Assembly: GCA_951812755.1 (NCBI GenBank)
Contig: OX638329.1
Span: 4,844,522-4,908,521, forward strand
From: an uncultured Latescibacterota bacterium
Lineage (GTDB): Bacteria; Latescibacterota; UBA2968
DNA length: 64,000 nt
Reading direction: 5' to 3'
Shown here piece by piece: positions 35,864 to 45,128 of the stretch (its first letter is position 1; each line of letters starts with the position of its first letter). The notes below the pieces were generated by a model. That model was not told the DNA's origin, made no database searches, and saw only the letters and a list, made by a program, of their open reading frames with translations. The position numbers and the translations under genes were made by a program.

Positions 35864-37345
35864 ATGTCTGAACAACTCAATTTGCTTTTTATATTAACAG
35901 ACGATCAGGGATATTGGGCGATGGGATGTGCGGGTAATTCGGAAATTCGCACGCCCAATCTGGATCGATTGGCCGCGACGGGATTGCGCTTTGACAATTT
36001 CTTTTGCGCGTCGCCAGTCTGTTCGCCAGCTCGGGCTTCCATCTTGACGGGCCGCATTCCATCTCAACACGGCGTACAGGATTTCTTGCGGGCGGGCAAT
36101 TCAAATATTTACGGCACAGATGATCGAGCTATCGAATATCTATCGGGACAAACAGCATATACAGATATCTTATCTGAACGGGGTTACACATGTGGTTTAA
36201 GTGGCAAATGGCATCTGGGCTATTCGGAAAAACCGCAGAAAAGTTTTGCGTTTTGGGATGTTCACGCAAGTGGCGCTGGACCGTATTACAATCCCCCGAT
36301 GATTCGCGACGGCAAAGCGTATCAAACATCGGATTACGTGAGCGATCTGATTACAGATAATGCATTGGAATTTTTGGAAACCCAAAAGGATGCAGATCAA
36401 CCATTTTGCTTGAATGTCCACTACACAGCGCCTCATGCGCCCTGGGGGCGAGAACACCATCCGCCTGAGTTATTCGAAGATTATTATCAAAACTGTCCTT
36501 TTGAATCAACCCCCGATGAACCCATGCATCCGCAGCAGTTGTCAAAGACGGGGTCATCGGGTTCTTTGGGATTTACAAAAGAAGAGCGTAAAGAAACGCT
36601 CAGCGGATATTTTGCCGCAATGACCGCGATGGACGCCAACGTGGGCAGGTTGCTGGATTGGCTGGAAGCCAATGGGTTGCGGGAAAATACACTCATCGCA
36701 TTTACAAGCGACAATGGGATGAACATGGGACATCACGGGATTTACGGCAAAGGCAATGGGACATATCCGCCGAATATGTTTGACACCTCAGTGAAAGTCC
36801 CCATGCTCTTCTCGCATCCAGGTCGCGTTCCCGAAGGCGTGGTTATTTCTTCACTGCACAGCCATTACGACATCATGCCGACCTTGCTGAACTATCTCAA
36901 CATAGAAAATCCCGACGCCGATTCCCTTCCCGGGCGCAGCTTTTCTGCGTTATTAGAAGGACGTGCTTTAGATGGCGACGACCGGGTGGTTGTATTCGAC
37001 GAATACGGTCCCACGCGAATGATTCGCACCGTGGAATGGAAGTACATCCATCGCTATCCCTATGGTCCTCATGAACTCTACGACCTGATAAACGACCCAG
37101 ACGAGCGACAAAATCTGATCGCAAAACAAAAACATCAAACAATAAGGGAATCGCTACAGGCCGATCTGGATGTGTGGTTTGCGCGCTATGCCGATCCCCT
37201 GCGGGATGGCTCGCGCGAAGCCGTGATGGGCAGAGGACAATTGGACATTGTCGGACCTGCTGCAAAGGGACGAAAGCGATTTGGCGATGATGTCGTTTTT
37301 GAGCGCGATAAAAATGGAGATATTGACAATGACCGATCTACTTGA
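35864..37345 (+). CDS. Sulfatase (Cys-type), second copy
   Basis: A 493-residue sulfatase. The maturation motif is CSPAR with Cys53, the metal-binding ILTDDQG is at residues 10-16, and SGKWHLGYS and SDNGMNMGHHG carry the remaining active-site residues. It is a paralogue of the sulfatase at 25336: the two share long stretches such as NFF-x(6)-CSPxRAS-x-LTGRIPSQHGV and EYG-x-TRMIRT, and align throughout, with an extra C-terminal tail here. No signal peptide is visible. Its stop lies 17 bases inside the next gene, the enolase-superfamily enzyme, so the two are coupled. A role in removing sulfate from glycans fits the GH29 gene downstream (inference). Confidence 0.93.
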   Translation: MSEQLNLLFILTDDQGYWAMGCAGNSEIRTPNLDRLAATGLRFDNFFCASPVCSPARASILTGRIPSQHGVQDFLRAGNSNIYGTDDRAIEYLSGQTAYTDILSERGYTCGLSGKWHLGYSEKPQKSFAFWDVHASGAGPYYNPPMIRDGKAYQTSDYVSDLITDNALEFLETQKDADQPFCLNVHYTAPHAPWGREHHPPELFEDYYQNCPFESTPDEPMHPQQLSKTGSSGSLGFTKEERKETLSGYFAAMTAMDANVGRLLDWLEANGLRENTLIAFTSDNGMNMGHHGIYGKGNGTYPPNMFDTSVKVPMLFSHPGRVPEGVVISSLHSHYDIMPTLLNYLNIENPDADSLPGRSFSALLEGRALDGDDRVVVFDEYGPTRMIRTVEWKYIHRYPYGPHELYDLINDPDERQNLIAKQKHQTIRESLQADLDVWFARYADPLRDGSREAVMGRGQLDIVGPAAKGRKRFGDDVVFERDKNGDIDNDRST

Positions 37346-38462
37346 TGAACGCATTGTACGCATTGAAAAAGTAATGTTAAAAAGTCCGCGTCCCCGCTTT
37401 GTGGGCGTAAATTCCAAAGGTGGTCCCATAGGCGATATGGTTACGGACCACGTCGTTCGCATCCATACAGAGAGCGGGACTGTTGGCGTTGGCTGGTCGC
37501 GCATAAATCGCAAACAGGCCGAACAATTTTTGGGAAGACAATTGAATGAACTCTTCGCATTGCCCACGGGCTGTTTGGACGCAGGAGAGAGCATCGACTT
37601 GCCGCTATGGGATCTGGTGGCAAAACTCGCGGATCTGCCATTGTATAAACTGCTGGGCGCACACGGTTCCCGACAAGTGGAACTTTATGATGGATCGGTC
37701 TATATCGACGACCTGGAAGCGACTGATGACGAAGCAGTGGCAATTTTTCGGGAAGAAGTAAAAACCGGCCAGGAATACGGATTTAAAAATTTTAAAATAA
37801 AAATTGGGCGCGGGGCAAAGTGGATGCCGATTATGGAAGGTCTGGAACGGGATGTGCTGGTCATTCAAACAATTCGAGAAGCAGCGGGACCAGACGCCAA
37901 AATTCTCGTTGACGCCAACAATGGAACAACGCTGAATATTGCCCAGGAAATTCTCAAACGGTGTGAATCCGCAAGGATTTACTGGTTTGAAGAAGCCTTT
38001 CACGAGGAACGGGGATTCAACGAACCTTTTAAGGCATTTATTCAAGCCTCTGGTTATGACACCTATGTCGCAGATGGCGAGTCAGGACCACCCCCGCCTA
38101 ATTTTTTTGACATGGTAAAACGCGGCTGGATTGACATTGTGCAACACGATTTCCGCGCCAGGGGATTGACCTGGTGGAAAGCGACTGCGGATATGATTGC
38201 GCCCTGGGGTGCCCAATGTGCCCCGCATTGCTGGGGCAGTATTATCGAGCGTTATGCACACGCACATTTTGCCGCTTCGATTCCAAATTTCTGCCTATTA
38301 GAAACAGCGCCAGCAGATACGCAGGGCACAGTGCTCGACGGTTGGGAATTTCGAGACGGCCACCTCATTGTGCCAGATACACCGGGAACGGGATTTGACC
38401 TCGCACCTGAAACAATCGCACGGGGAACACGCGAAGAAGGCGGGTTTTGCATTTCCGCTTAA
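37329..38462 (+). CDS. Mandelate racemase/muconate lactonizing enzyme family protein
   Basis: A 377-residue enolase-superfamily enzyme acting on acid sugars by abstraction of an alpha proton. I start at the ATG at 37329 with GGAG about 11 bases upstream; the longer frame is buried in the sulfatase gene. The general-base motif KIKIG (K-x-K) is near residue 158, the metal ligands are VDANNG, WFEEAFHEE and an ADGES region near residue 250, and the distal acid/base region is HDFRARGLTWW. These fit the mandelate racemase or glucarate dehydratase-type groups; the exact substrate is unknown. Its neighbours (sulfatase, fucosidase, dehydrogenase) suggest dehydration of a sugar acid. Confidence 0.88.
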   Translation: MTDLLDERIVRIEKVMLKSPRPRFVGVNSKGGPIGDMVTDHVVRIHTESGTVGVGWSRINRKQAEQFLGRQLNELFALPTGCLDAGESIDLPLWDLVAKLADLPLYKLLGAHGSRQVELYDGSVYIDDLEATDDEAVAIFREEVKTGQEYGFKNFKIKIGRGAKWMPIMEGLERDVLVIQTIREAAGPDAKILVDANNGTTLNIAQEILKRCESARIYWFEEAFHEERGFNEPFKAFIQASGYDTYVADGESGPPPPNFFDMVKRGWIDIVQHDFRARGLTWWKATADMIAPWGAQCAPHCWGSIIERYAHAHFAASIPNFCLLETAPADTQGTVLDGWEFRDGHLIVPDTPGTGFDLAPETIARGTREEGGFCISA

Positions 38463-38473
38463 AAAAGGATAAC

Positions 38474-39577
38474 ATGATGAATAACACACTCGGATTAGCC
38501 CAGCCCCAGGACGTCGGCATGTCTGCCGACCAACTCGAACGAGCCTTTGGCTTGCTCACAGCCGCTACAGAAGCAGGGCAAATTGGCGCGGCATCGCTGA
38601 CAGTTACAAGGCACGGCAAGGAAGTCTTCGCCCGGGGATGCGGGCAAGAGCACCCTCGCACAGGCCGGCCAGTCGATGCAGATTCAATATTTCTCCTCGC
38701 CTCAATCACCAAGCCGGTTACAGCCTGCGCGCTAATGATACTCGTAGATCGGGGTCTGATCTCACTCAACGACTCGGCCATCAATTATCTACCCGAATAC
38801 ACAGGTGGCGACCGTCCCGCCGTCAAAGTGCGCCACTTGCTCTCGCACATATCCGGCATGCCCGATATGCTTCCCGAAAACACTATCTTGCGACAGGCAC
38901 ACACGCCCGTGGCGGGCTTCGTCGAACGGGCACTCCAGACGCCCTTACTCTACAAACCGGGAACCGATTTTTGTTACCAGAGCATGGGCATCCTGCTCGC
39001 AGCCGAAATAGTCGAACGAGTTAGCGGGCAACGATTGCGCGACTTCGCGCGCGAGGAGATCTTCGCACCGTTGGGAATGGCGCGAAGCGCATTGGGAATG
39101 GACGAATGGCCACTTCAGGACGTGGTGTGGTGCGGCACGGACGCCGAAGAGGACGAAGAACAACAGAGCTGGGGTTGGAACTCCCCGTATTGGCGCGACT
39201 TTGGGGCGCCGTGGGGCGGTATGCACAGCACCGGACGCGATCTGGCGATCCTCTTGCAAACCATGCTCAACGGCGGCGCTTATGGCAATCTGTGCATCTT
39301 CAGCCGCGCTGCTGTCGCCACAATGACACAAGATCAAAACGGGGCACTCAATGCGCCCTGGGGAATCGGTTGGGGCGTATCAGGAGCAAGGGTATGGGGC
39401 TTTTGGGGCGACCTGGTATCGCGACGAACCTTTGGACACACTGGAGCGACCGGCACAGTGGCCTGGGCAGATGCCGAACGTCAACTCAGTTGCATCGTGC
39501 TCACCAATCAGATGGTCGCCGAAGGCAGCCTCCTGCGACGGGTTTCCAATGCGGTCGCAGCAGCAGTGGAAGAATAG
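38474..39577 (+). CDS. Serine hydrolase, class C beta-lactamase family
   Basis: A 367-residue serine hydrolase with the penicillin-binding-protein-like fold. The active-site serine is in LASITKPVT (S-x-x-K near residue 77), the tyrosine motif is FCYQSMG near residue 165 (YQS in place of the common YSN), and a HTG motif lies in FGHTGATGT near residue 325. Enzymes of this group act as esterases or peptidases more often than as beta-lactamases. No signal peptide is visible. The ATG at 38474 is preceded by AAAAGGA and lies 11 bases after the enolase-superfamily gene stop. In a glycan-degrading setting it might remove acyl esters (inference). Confidence 0.88.
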   Translation: MMNNTLGLAQPQDVGMSADQLERAFGLLTAATEAGQIGAASLTVTRHGKEVFARGCGQEHPRTGRPVDADSIFLLASITKPVTACALMILVDRGLISLNDSAINYLPEYTGGDRPAVKVRHLLSHISGMPDMLPENTILRQAHTPVAGFVERALQTPLLYKPGTDFCYQSMGILLAAEIVERVSGQRLRDFAREEIFAPLGMARSALGMDEWPLQDVVWCGTDAEEDEEQQSWGWNSPYWRDFGAPWGGMHSTGRDLAILLQTMLNGGAYGNLCIFSRAAVATMTQDQNGALNAPWGIGWGVSGARVWGFWGDLVSRRTFGHTGATGTVAWADAERQLSCIVLTNQMVAEGSLLRRVSNAVAAAVEE

Positions 39578-39604
39578 TTTTCAGCCATACACTAAGGAGA
39601 CAAT

Positions 39605-41326
39605 ATGAATACCGCAGCAAAAACTCAACAGACCAGACGCGACCGCGAGCGCATTGCATGGTGGGAAGAAGCGCGATTTGGCATGTTCATCCACTGGGGC
39701 CTGTACGCGATTCCCGCGGGCAAATGGAAAGGCAAAGACATTGAGGGCATTGGAGAATGGATTATGCGCCGAGCGGAAATTCCTGCCGCGGAATACGAAC
39801 AACTCGCCTCAAAATTTAATCCGGTAAAATTCGACGCCGATGCGGTTGCCAAACTCGCGCGGGATGCGGGTATGAAATACCTCGTCATCACCGCCAAACA
39901 CCACGACGGCTTTGCCATGTATGACTCCCCGTGCAGCGACTACGACATCGCCGATGCCACGCCTTATGGCAAAGATATCATGGCAGACCTATCCAAAGCC
40001 TGCCAAAAATACGGCATTCGCCTCTGCTTCTACTATTCTCAAGATCAGGACTGGCACGACCCCAATGCCTCGGGGAATGACTGGGATTTTGACCCTGCGA
40101 CAAAAGACTTCGCCTATTATCTCGAGAACAAAGTCAAACCCCAGGTGCGCGAGTTACTCACACAATACGGGGCTATCGGCTTGATATGGTTCGACACCCC
40201 CGTCTCCATTTCCCTGGAACAGAGCCAATCGCTCTCCCGTCTCGTCCACGGTTTGCAACCCGGCTGTCTCGTCAGTGGTCGCGTGGGCAATGGCGTGGGG
40301 GATTACGGAAGCCTGGGCGATAACCAGATCCCCACCGGTCGCCTCGAAGGCTACTGGGAGACACCCGCCACCCTCAACGATACCTGGGGCTACAAAACCG
40401 ATGACCACAACTGGAAAAGCGTAAAAACACTGCTCCATCTTCTCGTTGAGCTCACCAGCAAAGGCGTCAACTATCTGCTCAACATCGGGCCGCGCGCCGA
40501 CGGCAGTGTACCCATGCCCAGTGTCAATCGCCTTCGCGCCATTGGCGAATGGATGAAAACCAACGGCGAAGCGATCTACGGCAGCAAAGCCACGCCATAT
40601 CCCTATGAATTTCCCTGGGGCGGCATCACGCAAAAAGGCAACCGCCTCTACTTGCTCTTTACCACATGGCCCGGCGAAGATTTCACCCTCCTGGGCCTGC
40701 GCAACCGCGTTGCAAAAGCGACCTTACTCGCCGACAAAAACGCGCACATCGACGTCTCTCAAACCCGCGAGAGAGATTGTGATATTCTAAAATTGCACCT
40801 GCCCGAATGCCCCGATCCAAATGTCTCGGTCATCGCCCTCGAGCTCGATGGCACACCCGATGTCGATCAAACCGCCCTCCAGCAAACCGATGGCTCTATC
40901 ACCATGATCGCCAGCATGGCGAGCTTGCATACGCCTGAATCGGGACCACAAATCCGCATGGGCGAAACTGGCGTTATCGAAGACTGGTTTGATACAGCCA
41001 ACTGGATCTATTGTGACTTCAAAGTTTTCAAATCCGGCACCTTTGAAGTCCGCGTTCACACCAGCACGCTCCGCCGCGCCCGCGAATGGACAGGCGGCCA
41101 CGAAGTGCGCGTTGACATTGCGGGCAATACATTCCACAAAACCATAGCACCCGACGTCTGGAGCGACAGCCCCAAAGCGCAGTATTTCCCCGAAGCCGCA
41201 ACCATTATCGGCCAGGTCCAACTCGACAACCCCGGTGTTTACACCATCGAAGTCCGCGCAGAATCCATCAACGCACAATCCCGAGCCGGATTGTCTGTCT
41301 CAGCCATTTCTCTGATGCGCCAATAA
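39605..41326 (+). CDS. Alpha-L-fucosidase, GH29
   Basis: A 573-residue glycoside hydrolase of family 29, removing terminal alpha-L-fucose. The catalytic TIM barrel begins GMFIHWGLYAIPAGKW, continues with the substrate-binding KYLVITAKHHDGFAMYDS, and the nucleophile Asp is in GLIWFDTPV near residue 197. HNW and NYLLNIGPRADGSV are typical later motifs. The last 150 residues form a carbohydrate-binding-like beta domain (VRVHTSTLRR and IEVRAESIN). No signal peptide is visible, so the substrate is probably a short imported oligosaccharide or export is by another route. TAAGGAG precedes the ATG. With two sulfatases nearby this supports use of sulfated fucose-rich glycans. Confidence 0.95.
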   Translation: MNTAAKTQQTRRDRERIAWWEEARFGMFIHWGLYAIPAGKWKGKDIEGIGEWIMRRAEIPAAEYEQLASKFNPVKFDADAVAKLARDAGMKYLVITAKHHDGFAMYDSPCSDYDIADATPYGKDIMADLSKACQKYGIRLCFYYSQDQDWHDPNASGNDWDFDPATKDFAYYLENKVKPQVRELLTQYGAIGLIWFDTPVSISLEQSQSLSRLVHGLQPGCLVSGRVGNGVGDYGSLGDNQIPTGRLEGYWETPATLNDTWGYKTDDHNWKSVKTLLHLLVELTSKGVNYLLNIGPRADGSVPMPSVNRLRAIGEWMKTNGEAIYGSKATPYPYEFPWGGITQKGNRLYLLFTTWPGEDFTLLGLRNRVAKATLLADKNAHIDVSQTRERDCDILKLHLPECPDPNVSVIALELDGTPDVDQTALQQTDGSITMIASMASLHTPESGPQIRMGETGVIEDWFDTANWIYCDFKVFKSGTFEVRVHTSTLRRAREWTGGHEVRVDIAGNTFHKTIAPDVWSDSPKAQYFPEAATIIGQVQLDNPGVYTIEVRAESINAQSRAGLSVSAISLMRQ

Positions 41327-41343
41327 ACGAATAGGAGGATACC

Positions 41344-42360
41344 ATGCCACTGGAAGTATGTGCCCTATCGCCCGAAAAGATGGAATTGCGGAAATACGAG
41401 GTACCAAAAATTGGAAAAGGACAGATGAAAGTGCAGAGCATGTACGCTGCTGCCAAGCACGGAACCGAATTATCGGGGATCAAAGGTGACAGCGCGAAAC
41501 GCGGACCTTATGATCCTGAACTCCAGGTGTTCCCAAACACGGGCAAGGGACGGTCGTCTCGGACGGGCAATATGTTTATGGGTACTGTAATCAGCGAGGG
41601 CGTAGATGGGTTTGCAGAAGGCGACGTAGTACTGAGCTACGGGCCATTTCGAGAAGTCCATGTCATTTCGACAGAACGGTGCTGGAAAGTACCAGAAGGA
41701 TTTTCATGGAAGTCCGCAGTCTGTTTGGACCCGGCGGATTTTGCCATGTGTGCGATCAGAGATGGACAGGTGAGAGTCGGAGACGCTGTGGCCGTATTTG
41801 GGATGGGCGCCATTGGATTGATGGTCGTACAAATCGCCAAACTATCCGGGGCATATCCAATCATCGCGGTCGATCCATTGGAAAACCGACAACAGGTAGC
41901 CCAAATCTGCGGCGCCGACCTGATCCTTGATCCCACAACCTGTGATGCGGGCGTAGAAATCAAAAAAGCAACCGGAAACCGGGGGGTAGATGTGGCAATT
42001 GACTACAGTGCCAATGTACATGCTCTACAAGCTGCCATACGCGGCGTAGCATTTGGAGGCACTGTGGTGGCTGGGGCTGCGCCAGCACCTTATGGTCCCG
42101 GCCTGGATTTTGGTGCAGAAGCGCATTACAACCGCCCCAATCTCATCTTTTCACGGGCGTGTAGCGATCCGAACCGGGAATATCCCCGATGGGACGAAAA
42201 ACGCGTTTACGCCACCTGCTGGCGACTGCTCACCGAGGGAAAACTAACGGGCGAACCAATTGTAACACCCGTAGTAGCATTTGAAGATATCGTCACAGAA
42301 TATCCAAAAATCACCAGCAACCCCGAGCAGAATATCAAATTAGGAGCTTATTTCAAATAG
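41344..42360 (+). CDS. Zinc-type alcohol dehydrogenase-like oxidoreductase (MDR family)
   Basis: A 338-residue medium-chain dehydrogenase-like enzyme with the NAD(P) loop VFGMGAIGLMVVQIAK near residue 155 and the acidic strand IIAVDPLENR. Unlike zinc alcohol dehydrogenases it lacks the catalytic Cys (the position reads KHGTE) and the four structural-zinc cysteines, and so is probably zinc-independent or uses another metal arrangement. It lies 17 bases after the fucosidase stop with AGGAGG upstream. It could oxidise a sugar or sugar acid released by the neighbouring enzymes; the substrate is unknown. Confidence 0.87.
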   Translation: MPLEVCALSPEKMELRKYEVPKIGKGQMKVQSMYAAAKHGTELSGIKGDSAKRGPYDPELQVFPNTGKGRSSRTGNMFMGTVISEGVDGFAEGDVVLSYGPFREVHVISTERCWKVPEGFSWKSAVCLDPADFAMCAIRDGQVRVGDAVAVFGMGAIGLMVVQIAKLSGAYPIIAVDPLENRQQVAQICGADLILDPTTCDAGVEIKKATGNRGVDVAIDYSANVHALQAAIRGVAFGGTVVAGAAPAPYGPGLDFGAEAHYNRPNLIFSRACSDPNREYPRWDEKRVYATCWRLLTEGKLTGEPIVTPVVAFEDIVTEYPKITSNPEQNIKLGAYFK

Positions 42361-42429
42361 CTCTCAGCGCACATGCAGCGTGGATGGGGTATCCCCCTTA
42401 AATCCAGATCAGGAGAAAGGAAGGCAACG

Positions 42430-42972
42430 ATGGCCAGCACAGAAATCAAACTTACTTCTGAAGACTACCTGAAGATGCCTGACGACGAACGCTATGAACT
42501 ATTGGACGGAGAATTGGTTATGGCACCAGCACCCCGTACCGATCACCAGATGGCTGTTATGAACCTGGGATCGCTACTCCACATATTTGTGAAGGGAAAA
42601 AATTTAGGCGTCGTGCTTTCTGCCCCCACCGATGTGGTGCTTTCGGACATAGACGTTGTGCAGCCAGACCTGTTGTTTATCTCCAATGAGCGCGTGCATA
42701 TCATCACAGATGAGAATATTCATGGTGCGCCCGACCTGATTATCGAAGTCCTGTCTCCATCCACAGCCGAGCGCGACCGCATGTTCAAACTCGACCTGTA
42801 TGCCCGGCACGGCGTAAAAGAATACTGGCTTGTAGATACCGATGCCAAAACTGTAATGGTCCTGCTATTAGGCGAACACCGCTTCGAGGTGATAGGCATC
42901 TACGGAGAAGACCAGGCTTTGAATTCGCCAACCCTGACGGGGTTCACCTTCAATGTTAACGAAGCAATTTAG
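42430..42972 (+). CDS. Uma2-family (DUF820) restriction-endonuclease-fold protein
   Basis: A 180-residue protein with the PD-(D/E)XK nuclease fold of the Uma2 family. The core is YELLDGELVMAPAP, then DVVQPDLLFIS with an Asp, then DLIIEVLSPSTAERDR with the Glu, and VKEYWLVDTDAKTV. The ATG at 42430 has GGAAGG upstream and the longer frame has no support. The family is very common in cyanobacteria and other phyla in many copies of unknown role, often near mobile DNA. It probably does not take part in the sugar operon upstream, from which it is separated by 69 bases. Confidence 0.85.
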   Translation: MASTEIKLTSEDYLKMPDDERYELLDGELVMAPAPRTDHQMAVMNLGSLLHIFVKGKNLGVVLSAPTDVVLSDIDVVQPDLLFISNERVHIITDENIHGAPDLIIEVLSPSTAERDRMFKLDLYARHGVKEYWLVDTDAKTVMVLLLGEHRFEVIGIYGEDQALNSPTLTGFTFNVNEAI

Positions 42973-43232
42973 ACGCGCAAAAACAGCCAACATCATATCA
43001 TCGTGCCAGGTCATCGATTTTTTTGACGAATTTGGAGCCATTACCCGGCGCAAGGTCAAACAAACCAAAACGGCCAGAGTCGTTTGACCACTGACCGCTC
43101 GCTGTCCATCTCTTATGCGCCTGTGCTACGGCCTCTGACCTAAGGGTTTTACCCTGATCATCCTCTCATCCGGACCATCCTGATGAACTGGTCTGAAAAT
43201 CGACCAGTTGTACACCGCTTCTGACAATGTTT

Positions 43233-45128
43233 TCACCCCAATACCCGCACATCTCCCTGCCGAATAGTTATACCCTGCGTATCGAAATAATTTAACAGCG
43301 GCACGGCAAATTTGCGCGTGGTGCCGATTAGACTGCGAAAAGTCGATACATCGATCTCCCCATTTTCTTTCAAATAATCGACCAATTGCCGCGTCACATC
43401 TTCCATCACCTCCGGGTGGAAGATCAACGCATCATCCAGACGCACCAAATTTCCCATAGCCTGCATCGCCGACACCACATCGCGCACAGATCTTGCGTTG
43501 GCCTGGATAGCATCGGGCAACGTCTTTAAGTCCTCAGGCGTTGTCCCCCCATCTTTTAACACCCGCGCAATAGCATCGCGAATCTCCTCTTGTTCGGGCG
43601 TCAACGCAATTTTGTAATCGCGTAACCCAATCAGCGCGCTTTCGCTCCTTAAAACACCTGCGTGAACGAGATATTCAACACCGTGAGCAAACAAATCGTC
43701 AGCAGGTGCGCCATTCACCAATACGCGAAGCTCCTCGCGTCGCGCACCTGGCCGGAGGGGATGCGCCTCGTGAAAAACCCGCATCGCATCGCCAATCCCG
43801 TCCAGCAATTCACGCCAGCACATCGCGTGGACATACATCGTTTTACCCGCCTGTACAAAAGAAATCACATCACCCGAATCTACGAGTGCAATTAACTGGC
43901 TCTCGATCTCACTCGCAGACACCGCCATCTCAGATGCGAGTTGTAGCACAGTTCGCGGTTGCAATCGCGCGGCCTTTAAGCGCGTCAACAAAACCTGCGT
44001 GGGATCGTCCTGCTCCAATTCTCGTAGTGCGTCATTGACATCATCTCGAAACCGCCGGTGCTTCACGGGTTGAGGATCCAGCACCACACCACCGCCCAGC
44101 GTTTGCACCGGTGAATACCGCCGGATCACAAACCGATCTCCTCTCGCGGCAACGCCCGGTTCTTCCAGACGCAGCTGCACCAGTTGCGATTCGCTCGGCA
44201 ACAAGGTCTCACCTTCGAGCAACACCACGCGAGCCAAAACCTCTCGCGGTCCCATAAGCAGATGTACGCGCGTGCGATTGGTCACATGCGCGGGGGCATC
44301 GGGTAACATGTGCAATCGCGCATCAATCATATACGTCGTCTTAAAATACCCCGGTTGTACCAGAAGATCACCCCGCGACACCTCATCTACCTCGACACCA
44401 CTTATATTAATAGCCGCACGCGCACCTACCCGTGCCACATCCACATCCCGCCCATGCGTTTGCACGCCGCGCACGCGAACACTCTTACCCGACGGCAACA
44501 GCGACAATGCGTCTCGCACGCGCACCTCTCCTGAAATCACAGTACCAGTCACCACAGTACCAAATCCCTGCACGGAAAAAGCGCGATCAACGGGCAAGCG
44601 AAAAATACCCTGATCTGGCCGTGCTTCAACCCTTGCGATCTCCGCCTCAACCGCCGCGCGCAACGCATCAAACCCCTCACCCGTAATCGACGATACCGGC
44701 AAAATCGGCGCATCCTCCAAAAATGTCTCGGCAAACACCTCCCGCAATTCCTCCTCCACCAGTTCCAGCCACTCTTCTTCCACCAGATCGACTTTTGTCA
44801 ACACCACAATACCGCGGGGCACGCCCAAAAGATTTAAAATGCCCAGATGCTCGCGCGTCTGCGGCATCACGCCATCGTCGGCAGCCACCACAAAAAGAGC
44901 CAGATCAACCGTACACACACCCGTCACCATATTCTTGACAAACCGCTCGTGCCCGGGCACATCGATAATGGTCACATTGTCTTGCCAATACGCAAAACCA
45001 ATATCAATGGTCACGCCGCGATCGCGCTCCTCCGGCAAAGTATCGGTCTCAATACCCGTCAAAGCCTTGACCAACGCCGTCTTGCCGTGATCGATATGCC
45101 CGGCCGTTCCAATAATCACATGCACCAT
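43233..45128 (-). CDS. selB: Selenocysteine-specific translation elongation factor SelB
   Basis: A 631-residue GTPase that delivers selenocysteinyl-tRNA to the ribosome at in-frame UGA codons with a SECIS element. G1 is GTAGHIDHGKTALVKAL at residues 7-23, G3 is IDVPGHERFV, G4 is TKVD. Domains 2 and 3 follow (VVTGTVISGEV, GDRFVIRRYSPVQTLGGG) and the C-terminal 250 residues are the winged-helix array that binds the SECIS. It starts TGATG-coupled to selA. The family call is certain. No obvious tRNA-Sec gene, selD or selenoprotein was found in the window. Confidence 0.95.
   Translation of the reverse strand: MVHVIIGTAGHIDHGKTALVKALTGIETDTLPEERDRGVTIDIGFAYWQDNVTIIDVPGHERFVKNMVTGVCTVDLALFVVAADDGVMPQTREHLGILNLLGVPRGIVVLTKVDLVEEEWLELVEEELREVFAETFLEDAPILPVSSITGEGFDALRAAVEAEIARVEARPDQGIFRLPVDRAFSVQGFGTVVTGTVISGEVRVRDALSLLPSGKSVRVRGVQTHGRDVDVARVGARAAINISGVEVDEVSRGDLLVQPGYFKTTYMIDARLHMLPDAPAHVTNRTRVHLLMGPREVLARVVLLEGETLLPSESQLVQLRLEEPGVAARGDRFVIRRYSPVQTLGGGVVLDPQPVKHRRFRDDVNDALRELEQDDPTQVLLTRLKAARLQPRTVLQLASEMAVSASEIESQLIALVDSGDVISFVQAGKTMYVHAMCWRELLDGIGDAMRVFHEAHPLRPGARREELRVLVNGAPADDLFAHGVEYLVHAGVLRSESALIGLRDYKIALTPEQEEIRDAIARVLKDGGTTPEDLKTLPDAIQANARSVRDVVSAMQAMGNLVRLDDALIFHPEVMEDVTRQLVDYLKENGEIDVSTFRSLIGTTRKFAVPLLNYFDTQGITIRQGDVRVLG

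Noticed and set aside
38474-39577. Serine hydrolase considered as a resistance beta-lactamase.
   Set aside because: The motifs fit the wide class C/esterase group and the genomic context is catabolic; nothing indicates drug resistance.
43000-43230. Searched for tRNA-Sec between Uma2 and selB and upstream of selA.
   Set aside because: No 3' CCA-type end with a long acceptor stem and extra arm was visible by eye. Absence here does not exclude a gene elsewhere.
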